A DNA stretch of 64,000 nt from Allium sativum (Eukaryota > Streptophyta > Magnoliopsida > Asparagales > Amaryllidaceae), in NCBI GenBank assembly GCA_030737875.1, contig CM060926.1, positions 167,175,079-167,239,078 of the forward strand, given 5' to 3'. The position numbers and the translations under genes are program-made. How positions within the stretch are numbered: position 1 is the stretch's first letter; every line of letters begins with the position of its first letter. Positions 34,795 through 48,231 of the stretch are shown here, one piece after another. The notes beneath the pieces were generated by a model. The model had not been told where the DNA came from and made no database searches. It saw nothing but the letters and a program-made list of their open reading frames with translations.

Positions 34795-37032
34795 TGTAAC
34801 AACCCAAAAATTCTGAGCCAATTTAAGATTTTATTTTGGCAATTTTGATGAATTTTGAATATTTAAAATGGTCTCAGAATTTGACGAAATTAGTTTTGTT
34901 AGGACCATATCGTCAATACGAAGCTAGAAATAATTTTTCTTGAATTATTAGAGTCCATATGTGGTCTCGGTAAATTAAAATATACGTTCAAATTCAATTT
35001 ATATTGATTTTTGGGAAAATTAAACTAAGTGGAGTTTTAATGAATCTTTAATTAGATTGAAGTGATTGAGAATGGGGTATCACCGGTTTTGCTCCAGGCG
35101 ATAGTTAAATCTTTAATTAGACTTGAACGTGAAAAGGTAATTGAATTTACCGATAACACCGTGGTGTCAGAAATGAAGTATTGCTAGTTTTACTTCATAG
35201 GATGAATAGGTTGGGATTGGGAAATAAAATAAATGATTACTTCGGTGTGGTTCGCTAATCCCGACTAGTTTGAATTGATATTCAAAAGAAGATTAAAGAA
35301 TAAATTTAAAGAATTTATCTTTGATAAAATTAATGGGAACCCTTCCCAAAGTGTAAGAGTATTGGAATAAAAGAATATTCGGAATTGGAATGAGGCGTAT
35401 GTTGTGTTAGTGTAACACTTGTTTATTATATACGCGAGTTATTCAGAAAGACCGGGTTTATCCCATTCTGAATAACTGATTCGACGTGGTGTCGAGGATG
35501 AAGACGGTGGTTGAAGACCGGAGGTCTTCACATCGTTTGGGTGATTACTTATAATCTTGATTGGGCTGTACACCCAAGAGGAGGGAATCAGTTGGTGATT
35601 GTCCAGACGTACTTGGAGATCGATGGATACGCGAGGTAGAAGGTGCCTCCGGTTTCGTTCAGACCCAGAACGAAACCGTGTGTCTGACATTGGATTTTAT
35701 TCTGTATGATTGATTTCTATTAAATATATATCTGTTTGGCGGCAGAGAATTTATTCTCTCACTTAACGCCCTTCTCTGAGACGTACGAGCTTAGGGGCTA
35801 TATATTGATGGATATCAATCGCATGGAATGAATTGCCTGTGTGGCATGCCTAAGAGGCAAATGATCAAGGCTTCTGTTGAAAAGCAAAATCTTGTGGTTG
35901 ATGATCAAAGCACAGCCTGTGTGGCATAGCTTTGTGTAGCATTGATTCGCGAGCCTCACACCCCGGTTGTGAACCAGAAACAGGGGAGGACTTCAGGGAG
36001 GGCATGTGTTTCATTCTAGCTAGAAGTGGCGTCAGTGGTTTTACATGCCCTGACGAGTTATGTGCTGGTTGCTGTTGCGAGGCGCCTCGGATATATCGGT
36101 GACTGTGTGGAGCCGATGGAGTCATTGGACTCATTGACACCGCATAGAGTGGGGAAATGCAGCGTTCAGGCATTTTAATCCACATCGGTGGACCAGCCCT
36201 GACGATCCAAAGGCTTGACTGAGTACTTGCCTGAGGGGCGGGCTAGAGCGCCTCGAATTCGGTAGAGGACGATCCCTTGCCTTGGTTAACAGATGGAACC
36301 CAACTTCCAATACGTGACACTTGCGGTTTTGATTGTAGAGCCTAGTATGGCGACATGATATATGGTACCCATGCCACCTATGATTGATACTTATGATTTG
36401 AAGTTGTTATATACACTATGCACATATAATAGTATCAAATGATTTGTTTTAAACGTACCAAGCATGTTTGGCTACTATAAGGGAAAACCCTGTCCCTCGG
36501 CTTGCGTTGCGTTGTGTGATAGGACCTGGGTCTTATAATAGCTTCATTTTTCGAAAAAGCATTGCGCTGTTTTGTTATATGCACTGATATTCTTGGGAGG
36601 AAACCCGTTCCATGTTATACGGCGTGGTCCCTTGATATATATGATTTAAAGTAAAGTTTGTTTTAGTTCTCGCACCAGTCACATGACTGACCTGGAGTTT
36701 ATTGTTTTAACCTAAACTCTGGGTGCCCTTATTTTGACACGGGCAGCTAGTAGTTTTGGTTTTGCAGATTTATATTCACAGGATCCTGGTTTACAGCTGG
36801 AATCATATTCGAAAAGCTCTGTATCTGTATATTCTTTTCAGTTGTGTTTTGTATTATTTTCCGCTGATATGTGACGTATTGTAATCTCTGATGTATAATA
36901 TTTGTTCATACTCTGTATATTCTAGTATTCTGATGGAATTGCTGTAAAAAACAATGAAATGTTCTTCTGCTTGCGTCCTGATGTGGCTTGTTCTCAAAGC
37001 AATCAGGAGTTTTGAACGGTCTTGGTCGGTTT
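34795..37032 (+). mobile_element. B3: internally deleted B LTR
   Basis: Starts TGTAACAACCCAAAAATTC directly after GATTT. About 200 bp of LTR start is then joined near 35000 to sequence equivalent to about 14370 of B1, so roughly 4 kb of the LTR is missing. From there it follows the B LTR to GGTCTTGGTCGGTTTA near 37032, just short of the usual terminus. There it switches to a mid-LTR position (next feature). No coding sequence. The gap-free shared start suggests an insertion into B1 or a recombined chimera. Confidence 0.65.
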
Positions 37033-40000
37033 ATGCAGTTGTATGTCAATCGATGGGTTAACAGACTGTGTAAGCGTTAATTATTTATATTTAATGCTTA
37101 TGCAGTTGTGTGGTGCACTCTGGATGATGGTTGGTTATTTATCATTGCTGTTATATACATGTGTTGTAGGGAATCCATATAATTAACGTTATATGGTAAT
37201 TGATTGGGCCTCATTCAAATTTGGAAAATAGAATAAATATTCATATGTTGAATAGAATAAATATTCATGTGTTGAATAGAAAATAAACTCATGTGTTGAA
37301 TAGAATAAATATTCAAGTAATTGATTGGGCCTCATTCCAATTTGGAAAATAGAATAAATATTCATATGTTGAATAGAATAAATATTCATGTGTTGAATAG
37401 AATAAGTATTCATGTGTTGAATAGAATAAAAATTCATGTGTTGAATAGAATAAATATTCATGTGTTGAATATAATATAAATTCATGTGTTGAATAGAATA
37501 AATATTCATGTGTTGAATAGAATATAAATTCACGTGTTGAATAGAATATAAATTCATGTGTTGAATAGAAAAAAATCATGTGTTGAATAGAATAAATATT
37601 CATGTGTTGAACAGGAGTATAAATTCATGTGTTGAATAGAAAAATAAATATTCATGTGTTGAAGAAAATATTCATTTGTTGAATAGAATAACGAAGTTAT
37701 TGAAATATACAAAGCTGTGTTGGCTAGATATGCGCCATTTTGACGTGAACGATATTTATATCTATTTTACTCATTTTTACAATGAATATAGAAAAGGAAT
37801 TGATTTTAAAATATAACGTTTTGAAAATATTATCATTTGTATATCGATGATGTGGAATATTCAATTTTGAATAGAAATTGAATATGAAGTTGAAATCGGT
37901 TTGAAAACGAATTTAAAATGATTTATAAAATACGTTTTAAAAGGAAATCGATGAAGTATATATTATATATATTATATATATAATATAATGGCTTGAATAG
38001 AACGTGCCGCGCCGCACCATTTCACGAATTTCGACCATTGACTTTGAATGGATATTACGCGAGATCCGACCGTCGGATTCTCCTAAAACCGGAACCGTTG
38101 GGTTCGTATCGAAAAGAGCTTTCTAACGAACATTAGAAATCTAATGGTTGGATTTGGAATTATGTTCAAATCAAATTTGGAAAAGGTCGCTGTAAGTGCA
38201 GTTCGATGGCCGTTGGTGGAACTCGACTGTACGGGCCTGGATAAAATTATTAAAAATATGTGTAAAATCATAAGAAATGATTTGTGAAGAATTGGGATGA
38301 AAATATCCATATTTGAAAAGATAAAATTTGATTTTTATCGAAATGAACTAGTTTTGAGCTAGAATTAAAATCCATTTATTTTTAAATAAATACAGTGGAT
38401 TTGAAATGGTTTTGAAAATAACCAGAATTTCCAATAATTGAATTGGAATGGATTTGAATCAAAATTGTCTTTGGAATATTTCGATGTTGGATTCGTGATT
38501 ATATAGATATTGTTATGGAAATTTGAAAGATATATTTATATCGTTATTTCCAATAAGATATTTGTAGGTCGTAGAATTTGATATTGAATATAAGCTGATA
38601 TATTTTCTATTCAGAGCCTTATATTTAATATCAAATGGGATTTGGGGTTTGTCGTGAATGGTGTCTTCATTAACACTGTTCTTAAACCCAGTTGAGAAAA
38701 GATTAAATCTTTTTATTTAGATTTAAAGAAGTGTACCAATTAAATGGGATTTAATTGGAATTGGTTTAGAATGTGATTTTGGGTTTATCGTGAACCGTGT
38801 TTTAAATGACATTGGTTCTTTAACCCAGTTAAAGACAGGATGTGATTTCCCAAGTTAAATAATCATTGGTAGTGATTATTGGGAAGATTAAAACCAAGTG
38901 GCATTTTAATGAATATTTAATTAGTTTGAAATAATCGAGAATGGAGTATCACCAGTTTTGCTCCAGGCAATAGTTAAATCTTTAATTAGATTTGAACGTG
39001 AAATGGTAATTGAATTTACCGATAACACCGTGGTGTTAGATATGAAGCATGACCAGTTATACTTCATGGGATGAATAGGTTGGTATTAGGAAATAAAGTA
39101 AATGATTACTTCGGTGTGGTTCGCTAATCCCGACTAATTTGAATTGATATTAAAAAGGAGATTAAAGAATAAATTTAAAGAATTTATCTTTGATAAAATT
39201 AATGGGAATCTTTCCCAAAGTATAAGAAAATTTGAATAAAAGAATATTCAGAATTGTAATGAGGCGTATGTTGTGTTTGTGTAACACTTGTTTATTATAT
39301 ACGCGAGTTATTCAGAAAGGCCAGGTTTAACCCATTCTGAATAACTGATTCGACAATGTGTCGAGAATGAAGACGGTGGTCGAAGACCAGTGGTCTTCAC
39401 ATTGTTTGGGTTATTACTGATGATCTTGATGGGGCTGTACACCCAAGAGGAGGGAATCAGTTGGTGATCATCCAGATGTACTTGGAGATCGATGGATATG
39501 CGAGGTACAAGGTGCCTCCGGTTTTGTTCAAACCCGGAACGAACTTGTAAATGGACTGTGTCTCTGACATTGGATTTTATTATGTGCGATTGATTTCTAT
39601 TAAATATATATCTGTTTGGCGGTGGAGAATTTATTCTCTTGCTTAACGGCCTTCTCTGAGATGTATGAGCTCAGGGGTTATATATTGATGGATATCAATC
39701 GCATGGAGTGAATTTCCTGTGTGGCATGCCTAAGTGGCAAATGATCAAGGCTTCTGTTGAAAAGCAAAGTCTTGTGGTTGATAATCAAAGCACGGCCTAT
39801 GTGGCATAGCTTTGTGTAGCGTGGATTCGCGAGCCTCACACCCCGGTTGTGAACCAGAAACGGGAGGGGACCTCAGGGAGGACATGCATTTCTTTCTAGC
39901 TAGGGTGGTGTCAGTGACCTACCAGCCCTGACATTTATATTATTTTCACCTGTGTGGTTGTTGCTGTTGCGAGGCACCTCGGATATATCGGTGACTGTGT

Positions 40001-40936
40001 GGAGCCGATGGAGTCATTTTGCTCATTTAAGCCCCAAGGGGTAGGGAAACGCAGTGTTCAGGCATAATAATCCACATCGGTGGACCGACCCTGACGATCC
40101 AAGGGGCAGTTGCGGCTGTTCTTGAGGGGCGGGCTAGAGCGTCTCGAATCGGTTGAGGATTATCCCATGCCTCGGTTCATAGATGGAAATCCAATTTCCA
40201 AATACGTGACTTTGCGGTTTTGATTGTAGAGCCTAGTATGGCGACATGATATATGGTACCCATGCCATCTAGGATTGATACATTTATATTTGAAGTTTTT
40301 TATACACTTTGCACTTATAATAGTATCAAATGATTTGTTTTTAACGTACCAAGCATGTTTGGCTATTATAAGGGAAATCCCTATCCTCCGGCTTGTGTCG
40401 CATTGTGTGATGGGACTTGGGTCTTATAATAGCTTCATTTTTCCAAAAAGCATTGCGCTGTTTTGTTATATGCACTGATATTCTTGGGAGGAAACCCGTT
40501 CCGTGTTATACGACGTGGTCCCTTGATATATCTGATTTAAAGTAAAGTTTTAAATAACTGTTTTAGTTTTCACACCAGTCACATGACTGACCTGGAGTTT
40601 ATTGTTTTAACCTAAACTCTGGGTGCCCATATTTCCGCATGGGCAGCTAGTAGTTTTGGTTTTGCAGATTTATATTCGCAGGAACCCGGTTTATAGCTTG
40701 AATGACATCCAGAAAGCCTGCTACGTAATGTATTGTAATCTCTAATATTTTGTGATGTATAATATTTATTCATACTCTGTATATTCTTCTATTATAATGG
40801 AATTGTTGTAATAAGCAATGAAATGTTTTTCTGTTTGCATTTCGATTCGTCGTGTTATCAAAACAGTCAAGGGTTTCGAACGGTCTTGGTCGGTTTAGCG
40901 ATCGATTCGGATCGAGCGAAATTCCTTTTCGTTACA
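37033..40936 (+). mobile_element. B4: plus-strand B LTR, left arm of palindrome 1
   Basis: Begins mid-LTR (GTATGTCAATCGATGGGTT, as near 48140) and runs through the 24-bp array (37220-37700), CpG-rich core (37998-38025) and palindrome (38062-38083), the ACGCGAGTTATTCAGAAAG block (39300), the GATCATCAA-type block (39750), the TTTTGCAGATTTATATTC block (40660), to a terminal TTCGTTACA at 40936. It faces an inverted partner after six bases. It reads as the 3' 60% of a B LTR. Confidence 0.8.
37220..37700. repeat. 24-bp minisatellite, B4
   Basis: About 19 units of AATAGAATAAATATTCATGTGTTG and variants (24-25 bp; shown once at full unit length as two halves AATAGAATAAAT and ATTCATGTGTTG). A flanking piece, GATTGGGCCTCATTC, is embedded a second time (37202 and 37322), so part of the array was duplicated as a block of about 120 bp. 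Repetitive open frames on the minus strand are by-products. Confidence 0.9.
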
Positions 40937-40942
40937 GTTGAT
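40937..40942. other. Centre of LTR palindrome 1
   Basis: Six bases, GTTGAT, separate a plus-strand LTR end (TTCGTTACA) from a minus-strand one (TGTCACGAA). The stem immediately around the centre, from about 40890 to 40990, is almost perfectly complementary. Confidence 0.9.
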
Positions 40943-41350
40943 TGTCACGAAAAGGAATTTCGCTCGATCCGAATCGATCGCTAAACCGACCAAGACCGTT
41001 TGAAACGCTTGATTTTTTTTGAGAACACGACAAACCAGAACACAAACAGAAGAACATTTCATTGTATATTACAACAATTCCATCAGAATACAAGAATATA
41101 CAGAGTATGAATAAATACTACACAGAAAATATTAGTGATTTAAATTACATTTAAATACATCGTAGCGGAAAAACAATACAAAGCACAACTGGAAACAGAT
41201 ACACGGATGCAGAGCTTTCCGAATACCACTTCAGCTGTAAATCAGGATCCTGTGAGTATAAATCTGCAAAACCAAAACTACTAGCTGCCCGTGTCCCAAT
41301 AAGAGCACCCAGAGTTTAGGTTGAAACAATAAACTCCAGATCAGTCAAAC
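40943..41350 (-). mobile_element. Duplicated 408-bp B LTR end (palindrome 1)
   Basis: Minus-strand copy of only the last ~400 bp of a B LTR, from TGTCACGAAAAGG to the point equivalent to GACTGATCTGGAGTTTA, ending CAGTCAAAC. A full minus-strand LTR end begins immediately after. The same truncated copy lies inverted at 61597-62003 and shares its private variants, for example the GAAGT(A/G)GTATTC(A/G)GAAAG segment. Confidence 0.85.
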
Positions 41351-44300
41351 TGTAACGAAAAGGAATTTCGCTCGATCTGAATCAATCGCTAAACCGACCA
41401 AGACCGTTCGAAACCCATAATTGTTTTGAGAACAGGCCACAACAGAAGAACATTTCATTGTTTATTACAACAATTCCATCAAAATATAAGAATATACAGA
41501 GTATGAACAAATATAATACATCAGAGATTACAATACATTACGTAGCAGCAGAAAATAGTACAAAACACAATTGAAAAGAATATACGGATACAGAGCTTTC
41601 CGGATATTATTCCAGCTGTAAACTAGGATCCTGTGAATATAAATCTGCAAAACCAAAACTACTAGCTGCACATGTGAAAATAAGGGCACCCATAGTTTAG
41701 GTTAAAATAATAAACTCCAGGTCAGTCATGTGACTGGTGTGAGAACTAAAACAGTTATTTAAAACTTTATTTTAAATAAGATATATCAAAGGACCACGCC
41801 GTATAACACGAACGGGTTTCCTCCCAAGAATATCAGTGCATATAACAAAACAACTCAATGCTTTTTGGAAAAATGAAGCTATTATAAGATCCAGGTCCCA
41901 TCACACAATGCAACACAAGCCGGTGTATAGGGTTTTCCGTTATAATAGCCAAACATGCTTGGTACGTTAAAAACAAATCATTTGATACTATTATAAGTGC
42001 ATAGTGTATAAAACAACTTCAAATATAAATGTATCAATCCTAGATGGCATGGGTACCATATATCATGTTGCCATACTCGGCTCTACAATCAAAACCACAA
42101 AGTCACGTCTTTGGAAATTGGATTTCCATCTATGAACCGGGGCAAGGGATCGTCCTCAACTGATTCGAGACGCTCTAGCCCGCCTCTCAGGAATAGCCGC
42201 AACTGCCCCTTGGATCGTCAGGGCCGGTCCACCGATGTGGATTATTATGCCTAAACACTGCGTTTCCCCGCCCTATGGGGGGTGTAAATGAGCCAAATGA
42301 CTCCATCGGCTCCACACAGTCACCGATATATCCGAGGCGCCTCGCAACAGCAAAAACCACATAGGTGAAAATATTATAAATGTCAAGGATGGTAGGTCAC
42401 TGACACCACCCTAGCTAGAAAGAAACGTATGTCCTCCCCGAGGTCCTCTCCCATTTCTGGTTCACGACCGGGGTGTGAGGCTCGCGAATCCACGCTACAC
42501 AAAGCTATGCCACATAGGCCGTGCTTTGATCATCAACCATAAGACATTGCTTTTCAATAGAAGCCTTGATCATTTGCCACTTAGGCATGCCACACAGGCA
42601 ATTCGCTCCATGCGATTGATATCCATCAATATATAACCCCTGAGCTCGTACGTCTCAGAGAAGGGCGCTAAGCAATGGAATAAATTCTCCGCCGCCAAAC
42701 AAATATATATTTAATAGAAATCAGTCAAACAGAATAAAATCCAATGTCAGACACACAGTCCAATTACAAGTTCGTTCTGGGTCTGAACGAAATCGGAAGC
42801 ACCTTGTACCTCGCATATCCATCGATCTCCAAGTACATCTGGACGATCACAAACTGATTCCCTCCTCTTGGGTGTACAGCCTAATCAAGATCATCAGTAA
42901 TCATCCAAACGATGTGAAGACCTCCGGTCTTCGACCACCGTCTTTATCCTCGACACATCGTCGAATCAGTTATTCAGAATGGGATAAACCCGGTCTTTCT
43001 GAATAACTCGCGTATATAATAAACAAGTGTTACACAAACACAACATACGCCTCATTCCAATTCAGAATATTCTTTTATTCAAGTATTCTTATACCTTGGG
43101 AAAGGTTCGCATAAATTTTATCAAAGATAAATTCTTTAAATTTATTCTTTAATCTTCCTTTGAATATCAATTCAAATTAGTCGGGCTTAGCGAACCACAC
43201 CAAAGTAATCATTTATTTTATTTCCCAATCCCAACCTATTCATCCCATGAAGTAAAAACTGGTCCTACTTCATATCTAACACCAAAGTGTTATCGGTAAA
43301 TTTAATTACCATTTCACGTTCAAAACTAATTAACGATTTAACTATCGCCTGGAGCAAAACTGGTGATACTCCATTCTCGATCACTTCAATCTAATTAAAG
43401 ATTCCTTAAAACTCCACTTAGTTTTAATCTTCCTAAAAATCAATATTTATGATTATCTAACTTGGGAAATCACATCCTGTCTTTTACTGGGTTAAAGAAC
43501 CAATGTTATATAAACACTGTTCTCTATAAACCCAAAATCACATTCTAATTCAATTTCAATTAAATCCCATTTAATTGGTACACTTCATTAAATATAAATA
43601 AAAAGTTTTAATCTTTTTCTCAACTGGGCTTAAGAACAGTGCTAATGAAGACACCATTCACGACAAACCCAAATCCCATTTGATATTAAATACAAGGCTC
43701 TGAATAGAAAATATATCGGCTTGTATTCAGTATCAAATTCTACGACCCACAAATATCGTATTGGAAATAACGATATAAATATATCTTTCAAATTTCCATA
43801 ACAATATCTGTATAATCACGAAATCCAACATCAAAATATTCCAAAGACAATTTCGATTCAAATCCATTCCAATTCAATTATTGGAAATTCTGGTTACTTT
43901 TAAAACCATTTCACATCCAATTTATTTATTTAATAATAAATAAATTATTATTCTAGTTCATAACTAGTTCATTTCGATAAAAATCTATTTTTATCTTTTC
44001 AAATATGGAGTTTTTCATCCCAATTCTTTACAAATCATTTCTTATGATTTTACACCAATTATTACTATTCATAAAAAAATTATCAAGGCTCGTACAGTCG
44101 ATTTCCATCAACGGTCATCGAACTGCACTTACAGCGACCTTTTCCAAATTTAATTCGGACATAATTCCAAATTCAACCGTTAGATTTCAAATCTCTAATA
44201 TTCGTTAGAAAGCTCTTTTTGATACGAACCCAACGGTTCCGATTTTAGGAGAATCCGACGGTCGGATCTCCCGCAACGACAATTCAAAGTCAATGGTCGA

Positions 44301-45230
44301 AATTTGCGAACTGCCATGGCGCGACGCGTTCAATTCAGGCCATTTAATATATATATTATATATATTTCGTCGATTTCCTTTCAAAACGTATTTTATAAAT
44401 CGTTTAAAATTTGTTTTCAAAGCGATTTCAACTTCATATTCAATTTCGAATCAAAATTGAATATTCCACTTCATCGATATACAAATGATAATATTTTCAA
44501 AACGTTATATTTTGAAATCACTTTCTTTTCTATATTCATTATAGAAATGAATAAAATCGATATAAATATCGTTCACGTCAAAAATGGCGTCAATCTAACC
44601 AACACGGCTTTATATATTTCAATAACTTCGTTATTCTATTCAATAAATGAATATTTTCTTCAACACACGAATATTTAATTTTCTATTCAACACATGAATT
44701 TATACTTCTATTCAACACATGAATATTTATTCTATTCAACACATGAATATTTGTTTTTCTATTCAACACATGAATTTATATTTCTATTCAACACATGAAT
44801 TTATCTATTCAACACATGAATTTTCTTTTATAATATTCCTTATTTTCCCAACTGGAATGATGCCCAATCAATTACCATATAACATTAATTTTATGGATTC
44901 CCTACAACACATGTATACAATAGCAACGATAAATCATTAACCATCATCCAAAGTGCACCACACAAATGGATAAGCATTAAATATAAATAATTTATGCTTA
45001 CACAGTCTGTCAACCCATCGATTGACATACAACTAAACAATCGGGATTAGTGTATGTCAATTTCATCCCAACATCCGTGTGGGGTTTTAATCAATCAAAC
45101 ACATATTTTATTTGTGCAGTTGGGTGATGTTTAAAATTTATCGTCCCAATTAATATCAGACAAATCGGTGTACATAAAAAAATCTTTTGATTTGTAAATG
45201 AATATTTATTTTACTTCAACACATGAAATA
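41351..45230 (-). mobile_element. B5: minus-strand B LTR, right arm of palindrome 1
   Basis: Starts TGTAACGAAAAGG and reads back through the same landmarks as B4 in reverse: GATTTATATTC block (41640), GATCATCAACC (42530), GAATAACTCGCGT (43015), CpG-rich core (44305-44330), 24-bp array (44640-44830) and the 45080-45190 block. It ends at a strand switch near 45230. By eye it is close to 90% similar to the left arm. Confidence 0.8.
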
Positions 45231-45246
45231 TAAATTCATGTGTTGA
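45215..45246. repeat. Small palindrome at a strand switch
   Basis: TTCAACACATGAA and TTCATGTGTTGAA face each other around about six AT bases. Left of it the B sequence is minus strand, right of it plus strand. The repeat word itself is the unit of the 24-bp array, so inverted annealing of array units probably made the junction. Confidence 0.8.
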
Positions 45247-46091
45247 AATAAAATAAATGATTAGTTCGGTGTGGTTCGCTAATCCCGACTTGTTTGGATA
45301 AACAATAATTTGATTTGAATTGATATTCAAAAGGAGATTAAAGAATAAATTTAAAGAATTTATCTTTGATAAAATTGATGGGAACCTTTCCCAAAGTATA
45401 AGAATATTTGAATAAAAGAATATTCTGAATTGGAATGAGGCGTATGTTGTGTTTGTGTAACATTTGTTTATTATATATGCGAGTTATTCAGAAAGACCGG
45501 GCTTACCCTATTCTGAACAACTGATTCGACGTGGTGTCGAGGATGAAGATGGTGGTTGAAGACCGGAGGTCTTCACGTCGTTTGGATAATTACTGATGAT
45601 CTTGATTAGGCTATACACCCAAGAGAAGGGAATCAGTTGGTGATCGTCCAGACGTACTTGGAGATCGATGGATATGCGAGGTACATGGTGCCTCCGGTTT
45701 CGTTCAGACCCAGAACGAACCTGTAAATGGACTGTATGTCTAACATTGGATTTTATTCTGTGTGATTGATTTCTGTTAAATATATATCTGTTTGGCGGCG
45801 GAGAATTTATTCTCTTGCTTAACGCCCTTCTTTGATACGTACGAGCTCAGAGGTTATATATTGATGGATATAACCCGCATGTAGTGAATTGCCTGTGTGG
45901 CATGCCTAAGTGGCAAATGATCAAGGCATCTGTTGAAAAGCAAAGTCTTGTGGTTGATGATCAAAGCACAGCCTGTGTGGCACAACTTTGTGTAGCATTG
46001 ATTCGTGAGCCTCACACCTCGGTTGTGAACCAGAAACAGGAGAGGACCTCAGGGAGGGCATGCGTTTCCTTCTAGCTAGAAGTGGCGTCTG
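45233..46091 (+). mobile_element. B6: plus-strand B LTR segment
   Basis: Matches 39090-39930 (B4), from AAATGATTAGTTCGGTGTGG to CTTCTAGCTAGAAGTGGCGTC. It is bounded on both sides by strand switches. No coding sequence; a 63-codon frame (45884-46075) has a near-copy at 60330-60521 only because the LTR is repeated. Confidence 0.78.
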
Positions 46092-47180
46092 TATTTAGGA
46101 GAATCCAATGGTCGGATCTCCCATAATATCCACTCGAAGTCAATAGTCGAAATTCGTGAACTGCCACGGCGCGGCGCGTTCTATTCAGGCCATTATATTA
46201 TATATATATATATAATATACATGATATATACTTCGTTTAAAACATATTTTTTAAATCTTTTTAAATTTGTTATCAAAACGATTTCAACTTTATATTCAAT
46301 TTCGAATCAAAATTGAATAATCCACATCATCGATATACAAATGATAATATTTTCAAAACATTATATTTTGAAATTATTTCGTTTTCATAATCATAATAAA
46401 AACGAATATAATAGATATAAATATCGTTCGCGTGAAAGTGACACATATCTAACCAACACAGCTTTATATATTTCAATAACTTTGTTATTCTATTCAACAA
46501 AAATTGAATATTTTCTTCAACATATGAATATATATTTTTCTATTCAACACATGAATTTATACTCCTATTCAACACATGAATTTATATTCTATTCAATACA
46601 TGAATATTTATTCTATTCAACACAAGATTTTTTTTCTATTTTCCAAATTGGAATGCGGCCCAATCAATTACCATATAACGTTAATTATATGGATTCGCTG
46701 CAACACATGTATATAACAGCAACGATAAATAACCAACTATCATCCAGAGTGCACCACACAACTGCATAAGCAGTAAATATAAATAATTAACGCTTTCACA
46801 GTCTGTTAACCCATCGATTGACATACAACTAAACAATCGGGATTAGTGTACGTCAAATATCATCCCAATACCCGTGTGGGGTTTCAAATCAACAAACACA
46901 TATTTTATTTGTGCAGTTGGGCGATGTGTAAACTTTATCGTCCCAATCAATATCAGTCAAATCAGTGTATGTAAACAAATCGTCCGATTTGTTTTCTACT
47001 ATTTATTTTATATACACATTAAAAATCATATTTTTAACTATAAAATATTTTCCACTATAAAATATTTTATTTTAAAAATAACCTCTTCACACTCGTTCTA
47101 GGATACTACTGATCCTACCTCTAATGAGTCATTCTCATTGGATATTACTAATCCAATCCCTAATGTCCAACTTCATGGAA
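46092..47180 (-). mobile_element. B7: minus-strand B LTR segment joined to B internal sequence
   Basis: It opens with the palindrome (46095-46115) and CpG-rich core (46155-46180), then a 24-bp array (46490-46640) and the 46874-47000 block. At about 47075-47162 it carries, on the minus strand, the B1 internal segment with paired GGAT...ATCC stem-loops (compare 16575-16660). LTR and internal parts meet at a shared TTTTAAAATAAAA, which suggests a microhomology or template-switch junction. Confidence 0.7.
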
Positions 47181-47184
47181 GTGA

Positions 47185-48231
47185 TGATTTTTAGTTCATG
47201 AAAGTATGATTTCTACTTCATGAAAGTTGGGATTTTTATAACTAGAAAAGATAAGATTTTTGACATAGAAAAGATATGGTTTTTAAACACATAAAGGAAT
47301 GATTTTATATAAACAAAGTTATGACTTTTAGAATTATAAAAATGTAATCCTTATCGATATGAAGTCATTAGAAAAATATAAACTTCATTTTATATGTAGC
47401 GATAGAAAAATATAATTTTTATATAAGGAGTAGAAATATAAAAATATAATTTTTATATGTAGAAAGAAGCGTTGTAAAATATAAGTAGTAGAAATAAAAA
47501 TATGGTTTTTATTTATTGGAATGAAGTGAATAAAATATTATTTTTTATATAATAGAGAATATAAAAATTTGATTTTTATATTTGTAGTGATATAAAAATG
47601 CGGTTTTTAATATGAACATCATATTAAAAATGTGATTTTTAATATGGTCAGCATAGAGAAGATTGCACTGGAACGTTAGGTTAATCCCGACAGTTCTGAA
47701 GCTCAGAAATATAATATAGCACAGTGGAACCCCAAGGTGAGAACTCCTCACTTTTATTTTTATTTCTAATTGAAATATATACTAGGATGCAGACGGTGCT
47801 TAGCAGCACCTGACACCCATCATCCACAGACCATGGATGACTTGTTTGTTTGATTGCTGTGTTGTGAAATTTGATTGTGTGATGTAGAATGAAATAAAAT
47901 ATTTTATAGTGGAAAATATTTTATTGTTAAAAATATGATTTTTAACGTGTATATAAATTAAGTAATAGTAAACAAATCGGAAAATTTGTTTATATACACT
48001 GATTTGACTGATATTGATTGGGACGATAAATTTTACACATCGCCCAACTGCACAAATAAAATATGTGTTTGTTGATTTGAAACCCCACACGGGTATTGGG
48101 ATGATATTTGACATACACTAATCTCGATTGTTTAGTTGTATGTCAATCGATGGGTTGACAAATTGTGTAAGCATTAATTATTTATATTTTATGCTTACGC
48201 AGTTGTCTCTGGATGATGGTTGGTTATTTAT
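47185..48231 (+). mobile_element. B8 LTR, part 1 (plus)
   Basis: AT-rich short-repeat block (47185-47660), GGTGAGAACTCCTCAC hairpin (about 47735), CATGGATGACTTGTTT block (47830), then sequence to GGTTATTTAT at 48231, where C is inserted. The LTR start is missing on the left. Continues at 57842. Confidence 0.8.

Noticed and set aside
37189..37603. Long minus-strand frames with repeated NIYSIQHM-like peptides, and similar ones at 57893-58165 and 46341-46769
   Set aside because: They are translations of the 24-bp minisatellite; the unit length alone keeps the frame open.
40890..40990. A small inverted-repeat DNA transposon (MITE) at the palindrome centre
   Set aside because: The inverted sequences are LTR ends continuing for kilobases on both sides, and no short target duplication brackets the 100-bp core.
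45884..46075. Small frame with a near-copy at 60330-60521, considered as a conserved gene
   Set aside because: Both are the same part of a B LTR; similarity reflects repeat copies, and flanks are equally similar.
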